A DNA stretch of 64,000 bases from Parasutterella muris (GTDB lineage Bacteria; Pseudomonadota; Gammaproteobacteria; Burkholderiales; Burkholderiaceae_F). Position numbers and translations under genes: made by a program. Position 1 is the first letter of the stretch; every line of letters begins with the position of its first letter. This document shows, piece after piece, positions 16,633 to 26,178 of this stretch. The notes below the pieces were generated by a model. It made no database searches and was not told the origin of the DNA. It saw only the letters and a program-made list of their open reading frames with translations. Location of the stretch: contig NZ_CALPCV010000010.1 in NCBI RefSeq assembly GCF_943193095.1, forward strand, positions 16,588 to 80,587, given 5' to 3'.

Positions 16633-18684
16633 TTAAAAAATGGGTAATTCAATTGTAAAAACCGATCCGACTCCGGGCGTACTTCGCACCGAAATCGTTC
16701 CCTCATGAAGTTCTGCAAGCCGCTTGGTAATAAAGAGCCCGAGCCCTGTTCCGCTGATCCTGCGCGCAGAATCCATTCTGCACTGATAGAACCGATCAAA
16801 AACCTTTTCGCAATCAGCGCGTTCCATCCCGATTCCATTATCAGCAATTGTAATGACAAGACGGTCCTCTCTTCGCTCCGCATGCAGTGACACCCGACAA
16901 GGCCTTTCCGCCGAGCGGTAACGGTCCGCGTTGGAAAACAAATTCAGGAGTATTTGCAGAAACGCCTGTTTGTCGATAAACGCGGCTTTAGCCTCTTCGC
17001 TGATAGATACCTCGCAGCTGAAGTCATCCTGCCGAAGAAAACGTTTAAGCGCCTTTGAAATAAGCGGTTTTATGAGACAAAGCTCCCGATGAATCATATA
17101 GGAGCCGGACTCAAGTCTTGCCACATCAAGCCAGCGGGAAATTAAAGACTTCATTTCGTCTGCTTCATCAAGCAGCGCCTGAGCTGAAGATTTCAGCGCG
17201 TCACGGTCGGAGTTGTTGCGCAGATATTCCGCTTCGAGACGAATACAGGAAAGCGGCGTTTTGAGTTCGTGCGCCGCAACACCGATCAGCTCATCCTTTA
17301 ATTTATCGACCTGAACCTCGGATGTGGCGTCCCGCATCAACACAACGACTAAGTCGTCTTTATCGATCTTCAGAGCGCGTAATTCATAAATAACTTTCTC
17401 GTGTTCACGGAAAATTTTCCCAAACGGGTTGGCGATGGCTGCTTCAATAACCTCATCAAGCTTGAGGGAGCGATCAGAGAGCACTGCCTGGGCCGCTTTA
17501 TTGGAAAACAAAATACCGCCTTCTCTATTAAGAAGAACGACACCCTCGCTAATATCCGAGAAGACCACGCGCAGCATCGACTCCTGTTTATGAATCACAT
17601 CCACCTGAGCCTGCACTTTATCTTCCAAGGATCGATTCAGCTGACTGAGCCTCTCGGTGGCTTCGTTCAATTTCTTCTGCATACGGCTGTAAAGCACCTG
17701 AAGCTGAACGATTTCTTTAGGAGAGCGTACTCGTTCGGATTTATCCGGAAGACTTCTGCCCGCCTGCATCTGCTTTGAGAGCTTTTCCACCGCACGCGCC
17801 ACCGATACGGAAGCGGCATATCCGAACAAAATTGCCGTACACGCGGTAAAGAGCCAGACGATTAGATTGTTAAAAAGCAGTTTCTTATAGACACCGGCTC
17901 GATCTGTCTCGCTTGAGAACACGCCAACCAGCCAGTCTGAGCGGCTCAGCGGCTGAAGTATGCCGAGAAAACCGTTGATCGATATGGCCGAGGCACCCTT
18001 CGTGACCACTTTCAGTTCCGAAGAAGTCAGGTTCACTGCACCGGTTCCTTTTGCGGATGAAGAAAAAATTTCTCTGCCCCTGCGGTCAAAAATCGCGATT
18101 CGAAACTTGTCATCAGGCAAATCCTTCAAAACCGAATCGGAAAGCTCCCTCAAATCGAGCGCCGCCACCGCCAAACCCAAAAACTCCGATCCTTCGTACA
18201 CAGACTTAGTGATGTTGACAATATCGCTGCGGGTCGCACCAACCGCATGGACAAGCCCGGACACGGTGACATCGGAGCTTCCCGCTCCTTTCCAATGGTC
18301 CCGACCGTTATGTGAAATTCCGAAGTTCGGCTCCCCTCGATCATTGAACCGCGGAGAAAAGGCGACGCTTCTGCCCTCAGCATCATCGAAATGGATGTTC
18401 AGAATTTCGGGCGCGCTTCGTCTGAGTTCATCTAAATGCCTCGAGAGTTTTTCCTGCTGATGACGCTCCTCCTTAAAGTACTCGGCGGCAACGCTGATCA
18501 GTCTTAGAGAAGACTCGAGCTTTGCATCAAGGCGATCGGAAACATACAGCGAAATCTGCTTTCGATTGGTTTCTTCCTTTGCGAGCTCATTCTGTGCTGA
18601 CGAATACTGAAGCAGCCCGAGCACAACACACGGGAAGGTCGCGGCGGCCGCAGAAATGCAGAAAAGGATCGTACGAAATCGCAT
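16633..18684 (-). CDS. Membrane sensor histidine kinase with periplasmic double-Cache domain
   Basis: A 683-residue kinase. A first membrane helix lies at about residues 8-27. A large periplasmic region of roughly 240 residues follows, with the dCache-like look of small-molecule sensors. A second membrane helix (NLIVWLFTACTAILFGYAA) comes next, then a HAMP-like/coiled linker and a PAS-like domain beginning near VVFSDISEGVVLLNREGG. The catalytic core has an H-box VAAHELKTPL, an N-box NLFSNADRY, and G-boxes ADNGIGM and GTGLGLF. Double-Cache domains often bind carboxylates or amino acids, which would fit a sensor for the reductase substrate or a related compound. That link is an inference from gene order. 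Confidence 0.9.
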   Translation of the reverse strand: MRFRTILFCISAAAATFPCVVLGLLQYSSAQNELAKEETNRKQISLYVSDRLDAKLESSLRLISVAAEYFKEERHQQEKLSRHLDELRRSAPEILNIHFDDAEGRSVAFSPRFNDRGEPNFGISHNGRDHWKGAGSSDVTVSGLVHAVGATRSDIVNITKSVYEGSEFLGLAVAALDLRELSDSVLKDLPDDKFRIAIFDRRGREIFSSSAKGTGAVNLTSSELKVVTKGASAISINGFLGILQPLSRSDWLVGVFSSETDRAGVYKKLLFNNLIVWLFTACTAILFGYAASVSVARAVEKLSKQMQAGRSLPDKSERVRSPKEIVQLQVLYSRMQKKLNEATERLSQLNRSLEDKVQAQVDVIHKQESMLRVVFSDISEGVVLLNREGGILFSNKAAQAVLSDRSLKLDEVIEAAIANPFGKIFREHEKVIYELRALKIDKDDLVVVLMRDATSEVQVDKLKDELIGVAAHELKTPLSCIRLEAEYLRNNSDRDALKSSAQALLDEADEMKSLISRWLDVARLESGSYMIHRELCLIKPLISKALKRFLRQDDFSCEVSISEEAKAAFIDKQAFLQILLNLFSNADRYRSAERPCRVSLHAERREDRLVITIADNGIGMERADCEKVFDRFYQCRMDSARRISGTGLGLFITKRLAELHEGTISVRSTPGVGSVFTIELPIF

Positions 18685-18798
18685 GGACAGTCGCTTTTTA
18701 AGAAGGAAGCTCGACTCATTATCTCCTAATTTCGCAGGCCGTTCGCTTGGCGTTTTCCATACTACGGACTTTCATAAAATCAAACAGCAAAGAGGATA

Positions 18799-19590
18799 AT
18801 GTTGGTAAACCACAAAAAAGCTCAATCCATGGAAATCACCTTAACCATCATTCTGATCTGCTGCGCAGCCTTCTTTATTGCAGGATTCGTCGACTCTATC
18901 GCCGGCGGAGGCGGTCTCATCACAATGCCCGTGCTTCTTCTGCTGGGACTTCCCGCGCATTACACGCTCGGCACAGCCAAACTCTCTTCCTGTCTCGGTT
19001 CACTGACTGCGCTTATCACCTTTTGGAGAAAAGGAGCCGTCATAAAAGAAGTCGTCATACTCGGCGTTATCACGTCCTACTTGGGCGCTGCGGGCGCTTC
19101 CGGCGTCACGCTTCTTCTCTCAAATGAACTGATGACGATCATCATGATTTTTATGCTGCCGCTCGGGCTTCTGATCTCGCTCTTTTGCGGAGCCCTAAAG
19201 CTGGACGATCAGCCGCTTCCGAAGAAAGGACTTTGGTGGCGAGTCAGCGCGATCGGTCTTTCCGTCGGCTTCTACGAAGGGTTTTTCGGGCCCGGCGCGG
19301 GAAGTTTCTTTCTGATCGGAATCCATCTGCTGCTCCATGCAGGTTTAGTGAAATCTTCCGGCACAGCCAAGGCGTTCAATATCGCGGGCAATCTCGGCGC
19401 AGTCACAACCTTTGCATCGGCCGGAACCGTTGTATACGCGCTTGCGGTTCCCTGCGCCATTGCCAGCATTCTGGGCAACCATCTCGGAGCCGCCTATGCG
19501 GTAAAAGTCGGCCCGCGTCTGATACGCAATATGCTTTATGTCGTGCTCTTCATGCTCCTCGTATCGCTGGTCGTTAAATTTGTTATCTAA
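18799..19590 (+). CDS. TauE/SafE-family membrane transporter (putative anion/sulfite exporter)
   Basis: A 263-residue integral membrane protein with about eight hydrophobic segments. Two family repeats carry the signatures GFVDSIAGGGGLITMP (N-terminal half) and EGFFGPGAGSFFLIG (C-terminal half). Family members are thought to move sulfite, sulfoacetate or other small anions. The start at ATG 18799 has GAGG close upstream; a second in-frame ATG at 18829 lacks a site. It is divergent from the sensor kinase across about 115 bp, so a functional link to that system is possible but unproven. Confidence 0.87.
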   Translation: MLVNHKKAQSMEITLTIILICCAAFFIAGFVDSIAGGGGLITMPVLLLLGLPAHYTLGTAKLSSCLGSLTALITFWRKGAVIKEVVILGVITSYLGAAGASGVTLLLSNELMTIIMIFMLPLGLLISLFCGALKLDDQPLPKKGLWWRVSAIGLSVGFYEGFFGPGAGSFFLIGIHLLLHAGLVKSSGTAKAFNIAGNLGAVTTFASAGTVVYALAVPCAIASILGNHLGAAYAVKVGPRLIRNMLYVVLFMLLVSLVVKFVI

Positions 19591-19702
19591 GAGAATGCTC
19601 AGCGCTTCAGAACCTAACGGTTACAGCGCAATATTGAGAAAATATTGAATATCAATAAAGTCACAGCGGCAGGAGCGTTCGACGGGAAAATACCGGGGGC
19701 GG

Positions 19703-20785
19703 TTACTTCAAAACGCGGGGAACGCGCTTGGCTACCGCGCATAGTAGTTCATAACCGATGGTGTCAAATGACGCGGCCGCTTCGTTCACTGAAAGCTCCC
19801 TGCCCCAAAAGACCACTCTGCTGCCTAAGCCCGCCTGCGGCACATCCGTCACATCAATCGTCAGCATATCCATCGAAACATTGCCAACCACCGGGGCAAA
19901 ACGCCCTTCAACAAAAACTTTGCGGTCTTTGCCCGATTTCCTCGGATAGCCGTCCGCATAGCCGCAGGCGACAATCGCCAGACGCGTCGGCCGCTGCGCG
20001 ATGAATTTGGAGCCGTAGCCCACCGCTTCTCCGACTTCGAGATCCTGCAGCGCCATAATCTCACTCTCGAAATTCATCACAGGCTCAACTCCAAGGGCTT
20101 CGGATGTGATGTTTCCATCAGGGCTTACACCGTACATTGCAATGCCTGCGCGCACCGCATGATCCAGCGCCTCGGGATGCCAAAGAATGGCTCCGGTATT
20201 GGACAGACACATATTCCCATACGCTCTGAGCGCCTGAAGGGCCGCAAGCTGCTTCTCAACCGTCACCGGCCGATCCTGAGGATAGGTCAATTCAGCGTTC
20301 GCAAAATGCGCCAAAATATCCGCGACTACCACATTGGGAATTGCCTGAAGCCGCTCAAGCACGCCTTGAATCCGATCCGGCCTAAAACCCAAACGATTCA
20401 TGCCGGTGTTGCATTTCACATGCACGCGAAGCGGTTTTTTAAGCTGCGCGCGCTCAAGCCACTCAATCTGCCGCTCCTGATGAATCAATGTTTCAAAGTC
20501 ATACTCGGATGCGGTTTGAATATCCGCTTCACTGAAAACGCCTTCAATCAGAAGAATGGGCTTGCGCCAGCCCGCTTTGCGCGCCTGCACGCCTTCGGAG
20601 GGATCGAGCAGCGCAAGACCGTCAACCGCTTTGTCAAAGACCGGCAAAAGACCGATAAGTCCGTGCCCGTATGCGTCCGCCTTAACAACCGCCCAAAAAA
20701 AACGCGCTCCGGCTTTTTCTCGAAGACATTCAATGTTTCTTAAAAGCGCAGAAGAATCAATAACGGCACGAATAGGTCTTGTCAT
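19703..20785 (-). CDS. alr: Alanine racemase
   Basis: A 360-residue PLP enzyme interconverting L- and D-alanine for peptidoglycan. The PLP-binding lysine is Lys35 in VVKADAYGHG. The central PLP phosphate region includes the RAGIAMYGVSP segment, and the C-terminal beta domain carries VGNVSMDMLTIDVTD with the substrate-binding Met/Asp region. Length and domain order are normal. It appears to be a single-gene unit between a plus-strand transporter gene and the ZIP gene; no terminator was recognised in the 110 bp after it. Confidence 0.96.
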   Translation of the reverse strand: MTRPIRAVIDSSALLRNIECLREKAGARFFWAVVKADAYGHGLIGLLPVFDKAVDGLALLDPSEGVQARKAGWRKPILLIEGVFSEADIQTASEYDFETLIHQERQIEWLERAQLKKPLRVHVKCNTGMNRLGFRPDRIQGVLERLQAIPNVVVADILAHFANAELTYPQDRPVTVEKQLAALQALRAYGNMCLSNTGAILWHPEALDHAVRAGIAMYGVSPDGNITSEALGVEPVMNFESEIMALQDLEVGEAVGYGSKFIAQRPTRLAIVACGYADGYPRKSGKDRKVFVEGRFAPVVGNVSMDMLTIDVTDVPQAGLGSRVVFWGRELSVNEAAASFDTIGYELLCAVAKRVPRVLK

Positions 20786-20845
20786 GACGATAAATCCAAG
20801 GATTGAGCAATTCCTACATTCTAGCGACTTACCGTCACGAAATAT

Positions 20846-21748
20846 TTAACCGAGCCCTCGATCCAATACCATCAGCAGACAAAAACCAAACATCAGACCC
20901 ATCGTCGCGGCGGTCTGATGGCCTCTGCGATGAGTCTCCGGAATCACTTCGTGGAAGACCACAAAGAACATCGCGCCCGCTGACAGCGCTAAACCGAGCG
21001 GGTAGGCATAGCCGAGCTGCGCGGTAAGACTGACTCCGAATAAGGCGCCAATCGGCTCCATGAGCCCGGAGAGCACGCCGATCATGACGGCTTTCACACG
21101 TGAAATGCTCGTTGTACAGAGCGCAAGAACAACCGCTAGCCCCTCAGGCAGATCCTGCAGAGCGATCGCCGCGGTCAGCGGAACGCCAATCTGCATATCT
21201 TCTGCGGCAAATGAAATACCCATCGCCATGCCTTCAGGAACGTTGTGAATAATAATTGCAAGCACAAACAGCCAAATCCCGTCGCGAACCTGGATTTCCG
21301 GCCCTTCCACGCCGCTCTCAAAATGCTCATGCGGCGTAATGGCGTTGATGCCCAGCAAAAACACAATGCCGAGAAATATGCCGAATATGACCCACGCCAT
21401 TGAAAGCCATTCATTGGCAAAAAGCTTATCGCTCGCTTCCAGCGCCGGCATCAAAAGAGAGAAGAAGGCTGCCGCGATCATCATTCCGGCCGCGCTTCCT
21501 AACATCAGATCCTCAGTTCGATCCGAAAGCTTGTTCATGAAGAGCCCAGGAATCGAGCCCGCAGCGGTGGCCGCAAACCCGACCATGCCCGCGCCTAAAG
21601 CATAGAGCGGCGCTTTCTCGTTGAGAACGAGAATGTCATAGACGGCACTCGCGCAGCTAAAGAAAACAATCAGAAAAAATAAAGCGCAGAAACACGCCCA
21701 AAGTTTATGCCTGCGGGCGTAATCTGCAATCGTAAGCGACTGAATCAA
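20846..21748 (-). CDS. ZIP-family divalent metal transporter
   Basis: About 300 residues with eight hydrophobic segments. The metal-binding helices carry the family motifs HNVPEGMAMGISFA (helix 4) and LQDLPEGLAVVLAL (helix 5), and HEVIPETHRRGHQ follows near the end. ZupT-like proteins import zinc and related metals. The chosen start is TTG 21748 because GGAGG lies 7 nt upstream; a frame start at TTG 21772 would run through that ribosome site. It is longer at the N-terminus than ZupT (an extra hydrophobic helix at about 25-45). Confidence 0.88.
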   Translation of the reverse strand: MIQSLTIADYARRHKLWACFCALFFLIVFFSCASAVYDILVLNEKAPLYALGAGMVGFAATAAGSIPGLFMNKLSDRTEDLMLGSAAGMMIAAAFFSLLMPALEASDKLFANEWLSMAWVIFGIFLGIVFLLGINAITPHEHFESGVEGPEIQVRDGIWLFVLAIIIHNVPEGMAMGISFAAEDMQIGVPLTAAIALQDLPEGLAVVLALCTTSISRVKAVMIGVLSGLMEPIGALFGVSLTAQLGYAYPLGLALSAGAMFFVVFHEVIPETHRRGHQTAATMGLMFGFCLLMVLDRGLG

Positions 21749-21824
21749 AATCTGTCCTCCGAGTTGCTTCAAGCATATTGAATCTCAGAGTCCGTTCGAT
21801 CCCGAATCGGCTAATCTGAGTACA

Positions 21825-21857
21825 CAAAAAAACGGACTGTCGTCAAAGGCAGTCCGT
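21825..21857 (-). terminator. Terminator of the pyrG-kdsA-eno-ftsB operon
   Basis: ACGGACTG pairs with CAGTCCGT across a 10-base loop. On the minus strand the stem is followed by a run of seven T residues. It lies 24 bp after the ftsB stop. Confidence 0.85.
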
Positions 21858-21880
21858 CTCGCTGAGTCATTAAAGCACTG

Positions 21881-22186
21881 CTATGGTTTTAACCGAATCA
21901 GCACTTCGTTTTCCTTAATCATGTTCAGCCTGCTGCGCGCCCGGCTCTCCATCGCCTGCTCGCCGCCGCGAAGGCTCTCGGCCTCCGCGGAGAGTCGATC
22001 AAGCTCTTCTTCGAGCGCTTTGTTGATGCGCTTCTGCTCATCAACCTGGGCACGCAACTCCGCAAGATTCGCGACACTGCCCTTGCCTTTCCAAAGCGGA
22101 TACTGAATCGCGGCGACTAAGCCGAGAAGCAGAATCGCGAGAAGACGAGGAACAGTCAGATTGACCTTGCGGTTATAGCGTGACAT
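21881..22186 (-). CDS. ftsB: Cell division protein FtsB (septum formation initiator family)
   Basis: A 101-residue bitopic membrane protein. A short basic N-terminus, one membrane helix (about residues 12-28) and a periplasmic coiled coil (about 40-75) fit FtsB, which joins FtsL and FtsQ in the divisome. It follows eno by 5 nt, the position it holds in many beta- and gammaproteobacteria. No own promoter or good ribosome site was seen, in line with translation coupled to eno. Confidence 0.92.
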   Translation of the reverse strand: MSRYNRKVNLTVPRLLAILLLGLVAAIQYPLWKGKGSVANLAELRAQVDEQKRINKALEEELDRLSAEAESLRGGEQAMESRARSRLNMIKENEVLIRLKP

Positions 22187-22191
22187 AAATA

Positions 22192-23481
22192 CTAGCGGCG
22201 TTTGATGTTGTAGAAGGCGTCAAGGCCCGGATAAACCGCAACTTCGCCAAGCTCTTCTTCAATACGAAGCAGCTGGTTGTACTTGGCCATGCGGTCGCTG
22301 CGGGACATTGATCCGGTCTTGATCTGGCCGGCGTTGGTGCCGACGGCGATGTCAGCAATCGTGGAGTCCTCGGTTTCACCGGAACGATGAGAGACAACCG
22401 CGGTGTAGCGAGCGCGTTTGGCCATCTCAATCGCTTCAAATGTCTCGGTCAGCGTGCCGATCTGGTTAATCTTGATCAGGATCGAGTTGGCGATGCCGCG
22501 TTCAATACCCTCTTTCAGAATCTTGGTGTTGGTCACGTAAAGATCGTCACCGACGAGCTGGATTCTGTCGCCGAGCGCTTCGGTAAGCTTGGCCCAGCCT
22601 TCCCAATCGCCTTCAGCCATGCCGTCTTCAATCGAGATGATCGGATACTTGTCGCACCACTCAGTCATCTTCTGAATCCATTCATCAGCTGTGAGCTTCA
22701 GGCCCTGTCCCTTCTGGTCATAAATACCGTCGTGGTAGAACTCGCTCGAAGCGCAGTCAAGGCCGAGGAATACGTCTTTGCCGGGCTTGTAACCGGCCGC
22801 TTCGATCGCTTCCAGAATAAATTCAATCGCGGCTTCGTGGCTGTCAATGTTGGGTGCAAAACCGCCTTCGTCACCAACCGCTGTGGACATGCCCTTGGCG
22901 TTCATAATCTTCTTGAGCGCGTGGAAAATCTCCGCGCCGCAGCGCAGGGCTTCACGGAAAGAAGGCAGACCGGCCGGAATAATCATGAATTCTTGGATGT
23001 CCAGGTTGTTGTTGGCGTGCGCGCCGCCGTTCACCACGTTCATCATCGGAACCGGAAGGTTGCAGCCGTTAATGCCGCCGAAATAGCGATAAAGCGGCAG
23101 GCCGAGCTCATCAGCCGCGGCTCTGGCGACCGCCAGAGAAACAGCCAGAATCGCGTTGGCGCCGAGACGGGCTTTGTTGGGCGTACCGTCAAGCTCAACC
23201 ATGAGCTTGTCAATGAGCGCCTGCTCGGTCACTTCAAGACCGAGAATTTCATCACGAATCTCACCGTTGACATGGTCAACCGCGGCTAAAACACCTTTGC
23301 CGAGGAAACGGGATTTGTCTCCGTCGCGAAGCTCAATTGCTTCACGGCTGCCGGTGGATGCGCCGCTCGGAACCGCTACGCGGCCAAAGGCGCCGGATTC
23401 AAGAATAACTTCCGCTTCAACGGTAGGATTGCCGCGGGAGTCCATTACTTCACGGCCGATTACTTCAACAATTGCACTCAT
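22192..23481 (-). CDS. eno: Enolase
   Basis: A 429-residue glycolytic enzyme converting 2-phosphoglycerate to phosphoenolpyruvate. Visible family segments are SGASTG near the N-terminus, VGDEGGFAPN (glutamate of the acid pair), SIEDGMAEGDW, LVGDDLYVTN, and ILIKINQIGTLTE with the catalytic lysine. The SHRSGETED signature also appears. AGAGG lies 5 nt before the ATG. It is the third gene of pyrG-kdsA-eno-ftsB. Confidence 0.98.
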   Translation of the reverse strand: MSAIVEVIGREVMDSRGNPTVEAEVILESGAFGRVAVPSGASTGSREAIELRDGDKSRFLGKGVLAAVDHVNGEIRDEILGLEVTEQALIDKLMVELDGTPNKARLGANAILAVSLAVARAAADELGLPLYRYFGGINGCNLPVPMMNVVNGGAHANNNLDIQEFMIIPAGLPSFREALRCGAEIFHALKKIMNAKGMSTAVGDEGGFAPNIDSHEAAIEFILEAIEAAGYKPGKDVFLGLDCASSEFYHDGIYDQKGQGLKLTADEWIQKMTEWCDKYPIISIEDGMAEGDWEGWAKLTEALGDRIQLVGDDLYVTNTKILKEGIERGIANSILIKINQIGTLTETFEAIEMAKRARYTAVVSHRSGETEDSTIADIAVGTNAGQIKTGSMSRSDRMAKYNQLLRIEEELGEVAVYPGLDAFYNIKRR

Positions 23482-23502
23482 TGATGCCTCTTTGATGTTG
23501 GG

Positions 23503-24360
23503 TTAACGTAATTGATTTTCTAAAAACTGATCACCGGTCTTAACCAGCGTGTCGATCTGCTTGAGCGTGGTCAGAAGCTCTTCCATCTTGTCAAGCGGAA
23601 CCATGTTCGGACCGTCGCTCTTGGCGCAGCACGGATTCGGATGCGTTTCCATAAAGAAACCGGAAACACCGACCGCGGCGGCCGCTCTCGCAAGCGGCGG
23701 AACAAATTCGCGCTTGCCGCCCGAAGAAGTTCCCTGTCCGCCGGGAAGCTGCACGGAATGCGTCGCGTCAAAAATCACCGGCGCATTGCACTCACGCATA
23801 ATCACCAGACTGCGCATGTCCGCGACTAAATTGCCGTAGCCAAAACTCGCGCCTCTTTCGCAAACCATAAAACGGTCTTCATCCAGGCCGGCTTCTTTGG
23901 CAGCGTGACGCGCCTTCAGAACAACCTGCTTCATATCCTGCGGCGCAAGAAACTGACCCTTCTTAATATTGACGGGCTTGCCGCTTCTTGCACACGCGAC
24001 GATAAAGTCAGTCTGTCGGCATAAAAACGCTGGAGTCTGAAGCAAATCCACAACAGCGGCTGCTTCAGGCACTTCTTCGGCCGTATGCACGTCTGTGACG
24101 ACGGGAACTCCAATCTGACGGCGAACTTCTTCCAAAATACGCAGACCGTTCTGCATGCCCGGACCTCGGAAACTCAGATCCGAGGAACGGTTCGCTTTGT
24201 CATAGCTCGCCTTAAAAATATAGGGAATCCCAAGTTTATCGGTGACTTCCTTCATCTTGCCGGCAATATCAAGAACCAACTGCTCGCTCTCGATGACACA
24301 GGGGCCAGCCAGCAAAATAAACGGATGATTCAGACCGACTTCAAAACCGCAAAGCTTCAT
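23503..24360 (-). CDS. kdsA: 3-deoxy-8-phosphooctulonate synthase
   Basis: A 285-residue TIM-barrel enzyme that condenses phosphoenolpyruvate and arabinose 5-phosphate to Kdo-8-phosphate for lipopolysaccharide. Family markers are LLAGPCVIES, KASYDKANRSS, DVHTAEE, and the late FDATHSVQLPGG and ETHPNPCCAKSDGPN. The NPCCAKSDG segment, with a cysteine before the Ala-Lys-Ser-Asp, needs comparison with metal-dependent forms before a class is assigned. It starts 3 nt after pyrG, so translation is probably coupled. Confidence 0.97.
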   Translation of the reverse strand: MKLCGFEVGLNHPFILLAGPCVIESEQLVLDIAGKMKEVTDKLGIPYIFKASYDKANRSSDLSFRGPGMQNGLRILEEVRRQIGVPVVTDVHTAEEVPEAAAVVDLLQTPAFLCRQTDFIVACARSGKPVNIKKGQFLAPQDMKQVVLKARHAAKEAGLDEDRFMVCERGASFGYGNLVADMRSLVIMRECNAPVIFDATHSVQLPGGQGTSSGGKREFVPPLARAAAAVGVSGFFMETHPNPCCAKSDGPNMVPLDKMEELLTTLKQIDTLVKTGDQFLENQLR

Positions 24361-24363
24361 AAA

Positions 24364-26013
24364 TTATTTCTGATCCTTCTTCTCGTGTTCGTGGTGGTAC
24401 TTGGCTGCCGCGTTAATGAACGCGTTAAACAGCGGATGACCAAAACGCGGGGTGGAGGTAAATTCCGGATGGAACTGAACACCCATAAAGAAAGAGTGGT
24501 CAGGCAGTTCCATAATTTCAGGCAGATTTTCTCCCGGAGTGCGGGCGGAAATCACCATGCCGGCCTTTTCAAACTGATCGCAGTAGGCGTTGTTCACCTC
24601 ATAGCGATGACGATGACGTTCGGCTACTTCATTGCCGTAAATAGAAGCGGTCAGTGTGCCGGGCTTAACCGGAACGATCTGCTTGCCTAAACGCATTGTA
24701 CCGCCGAGGTCGCTGTCCTCGCTGCGGCGTTCAATAACACCGGTGTGATCCTTCCATTCGGTGATCAGCGCGACCACAGGATGCGGCGTATCGGCGTCAA
24801 GCTCGGTGGAGTTGGCCCTGCCTAAACCGCAGACATTGCGCGCGAATTCAATCACAGCAAGCTGCATGCCCAGACAAATGCCGAGATACGGAATATCATT
24901 TTTACGAGCATACTCAATCGCTTTGATCTTGCCTTCAGTGCCGCGCTTGCCGAAGCCGCCCGGAACCAAAATTGCGTCCATGCCCTTGAGGCAGTCAGTA
25001 CCGTCTTTCTCAAGAATTTCCGCTTCAATAAAGGTCACGTTGACTTTATGACCGGTGTGAATACCGGCGTGAACCAGCGCCTCATTCAGAGACTTGTAGG
25101 AATCCTTCAGGTCATACTTTCCGATCATCGCAAGATTGACTTGATCTTTAGGATGCTCCAGACGGTCTACAACCTTGTCCCATGCGGACAGATCCGCCGG
25201 CTTCGGGTTGATGTCAAGCGTCTTGCAGACGATGTCGTCAAGTCCCTGCTCATGCAGCATCATCGGGACTTTGTAAATAGTGTCCACGTCCCAAACGGAA
25301 ATCACGGCGTCCATCGGAACATTGGCAAAAAGAGAAATCTTGGCGCGCTCATCATCCGGAATCTTGCGATCGGCTCGACAAAGCAGCACGTTCGGAATGA
25401 TGCCGATCTTGCGCAGCTCACCTACAGAATGCTGAGTCGGCTTTGTCTTCAGTTCTCCGGCGCTTGCGATATAGGGCACGAGCGTCAGATGAATGAAACA
25501 GGTATTGTTTCTGCCGGCACGCAGCGACAGCTGACGAACCGCTTCAAGGAACGGCAGAGATTCAATGTCGCCCACCGTTCCGCCGATTTCAACCAGCGCG
25601 ATATCTGGGTCGCCCGCGGCATGCGCGCCGCGCGCAATGAAGTCCTGAATCTCGTTTGTAATGTGCGGAATCACCTGCACGGTCTTGCCCAAATACTCTC
25701 CGCGGCGCTCCTTGCGCAGCACGTTGCTGTAAATCTGACCGGTTGTAAAGTTATTGGCCTTGTGCATCTTCGGAGTAATGAAGCGCTCATAGTGACCTAA
25801 ATCCAGGTCGGTTTCCGCGCCGTCTTCCGTTACGAAGACTTCGCCGTGCTGAAACGGGCTCATCGTGCCCGGGTCAACGTTAATATAAGGATCCATCTTA
25901 ATGATGGTGACGGTTAGTCCTCTGGACTCCAGGATGGCGGCTAAGGAAGCGGCTGCAATACCTTTCCCCAGTGAAGAAACCACACCGCCTGTAACAAATA
26001 CATATTTCGTCAT
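24364..26013 (-). CDS. pyrG: CTP synthase
   Basis: A 549-residue enzyme aminating UTP to CTP with glutamine. The synthase domain begins with KYVFVTGGVVSSLGKGIAAA (P-loop). The class I glutamine amidotransferase domain has GICLGMQLAVIEFARN with the nucleophile cysteine, and the catalytic His-Glu pair lies in GVQFHPEFTS. It leads the operon pyrG-kdsA-eno-ftsB, a grouping typical of betaproteobacteria. The 165 bp upstream hold no other gene. Confidence 0.98.
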   Translation of the reverse strand: MTKYVFVTGGVVSSLGKGIAAASLAAILESRGLTVTIIKMDPYINVDPGTMSPFQHGEVFVTEDGAETDLDLGHYERFITPKMHKANNFTTGQIYSNVLRKERRGEYLGKTVQVIPHITNEIQDFIARGAHAAGDPDIALVEIGGTVGDIESLPFLEAVRQLSLRAGRNNTCFIHLTLVPYIASAGELKTKPTQHSVGELRKIGIIPNVLLCRADRKIPDDERAKISLFANVPMDAVISVWDVDTIYKVPMMLHEQGLDDIVCKTLDINPKPADLSAWDKVVDRLEHPKDQVNLAMIGKYDLKDSYKSLNEALVHAGIHTGHKVNVTFIEAEILEKDGTDCLKGMDAILVPGGFGKRGTEGKIKAIEYARKNDIPYLGICLGMQLAVIEFARNVCGLGRANSTELDADTPHPVVALITEWKDHTGVIERRSEDSDLGGTMRLGKQIVPVKPGTLTASIYGNEVAERHRHRYEVNNAYCDQFEKAGMVISARTPGENLPEIMELPDHSFFMGVQFHPEFTSTPRFGHPLFNAFINAAAKYHHEHEKKDQK

Positions 26014-26178
26014 CTTATTCTCAGCAGAAAAAAAAAAGAGACGCGCTTCAAGTGAGTTGGCGTAATCCCGCTAATTATAACTTTAGTGTCCTAATTTGTA
26101 ACCCGCTCGAGGTTCGTTCTGACGGTTTGATACATGTACGCGGACACAAAAAGGGCAAACACGGAGCTACTCAGCGCT

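Noticed and set aside
22387..23289. 300-codon open frame on the plus strand
   Set aside because: It lies fully antisense to eno, has no ribosome site and resembles no family. Long antisense frames are common in such codon-biased genes.
25048..25800. 250-codon open frame on the plus strand
   Set aside because: Antisense to pyrG; same reasoning.
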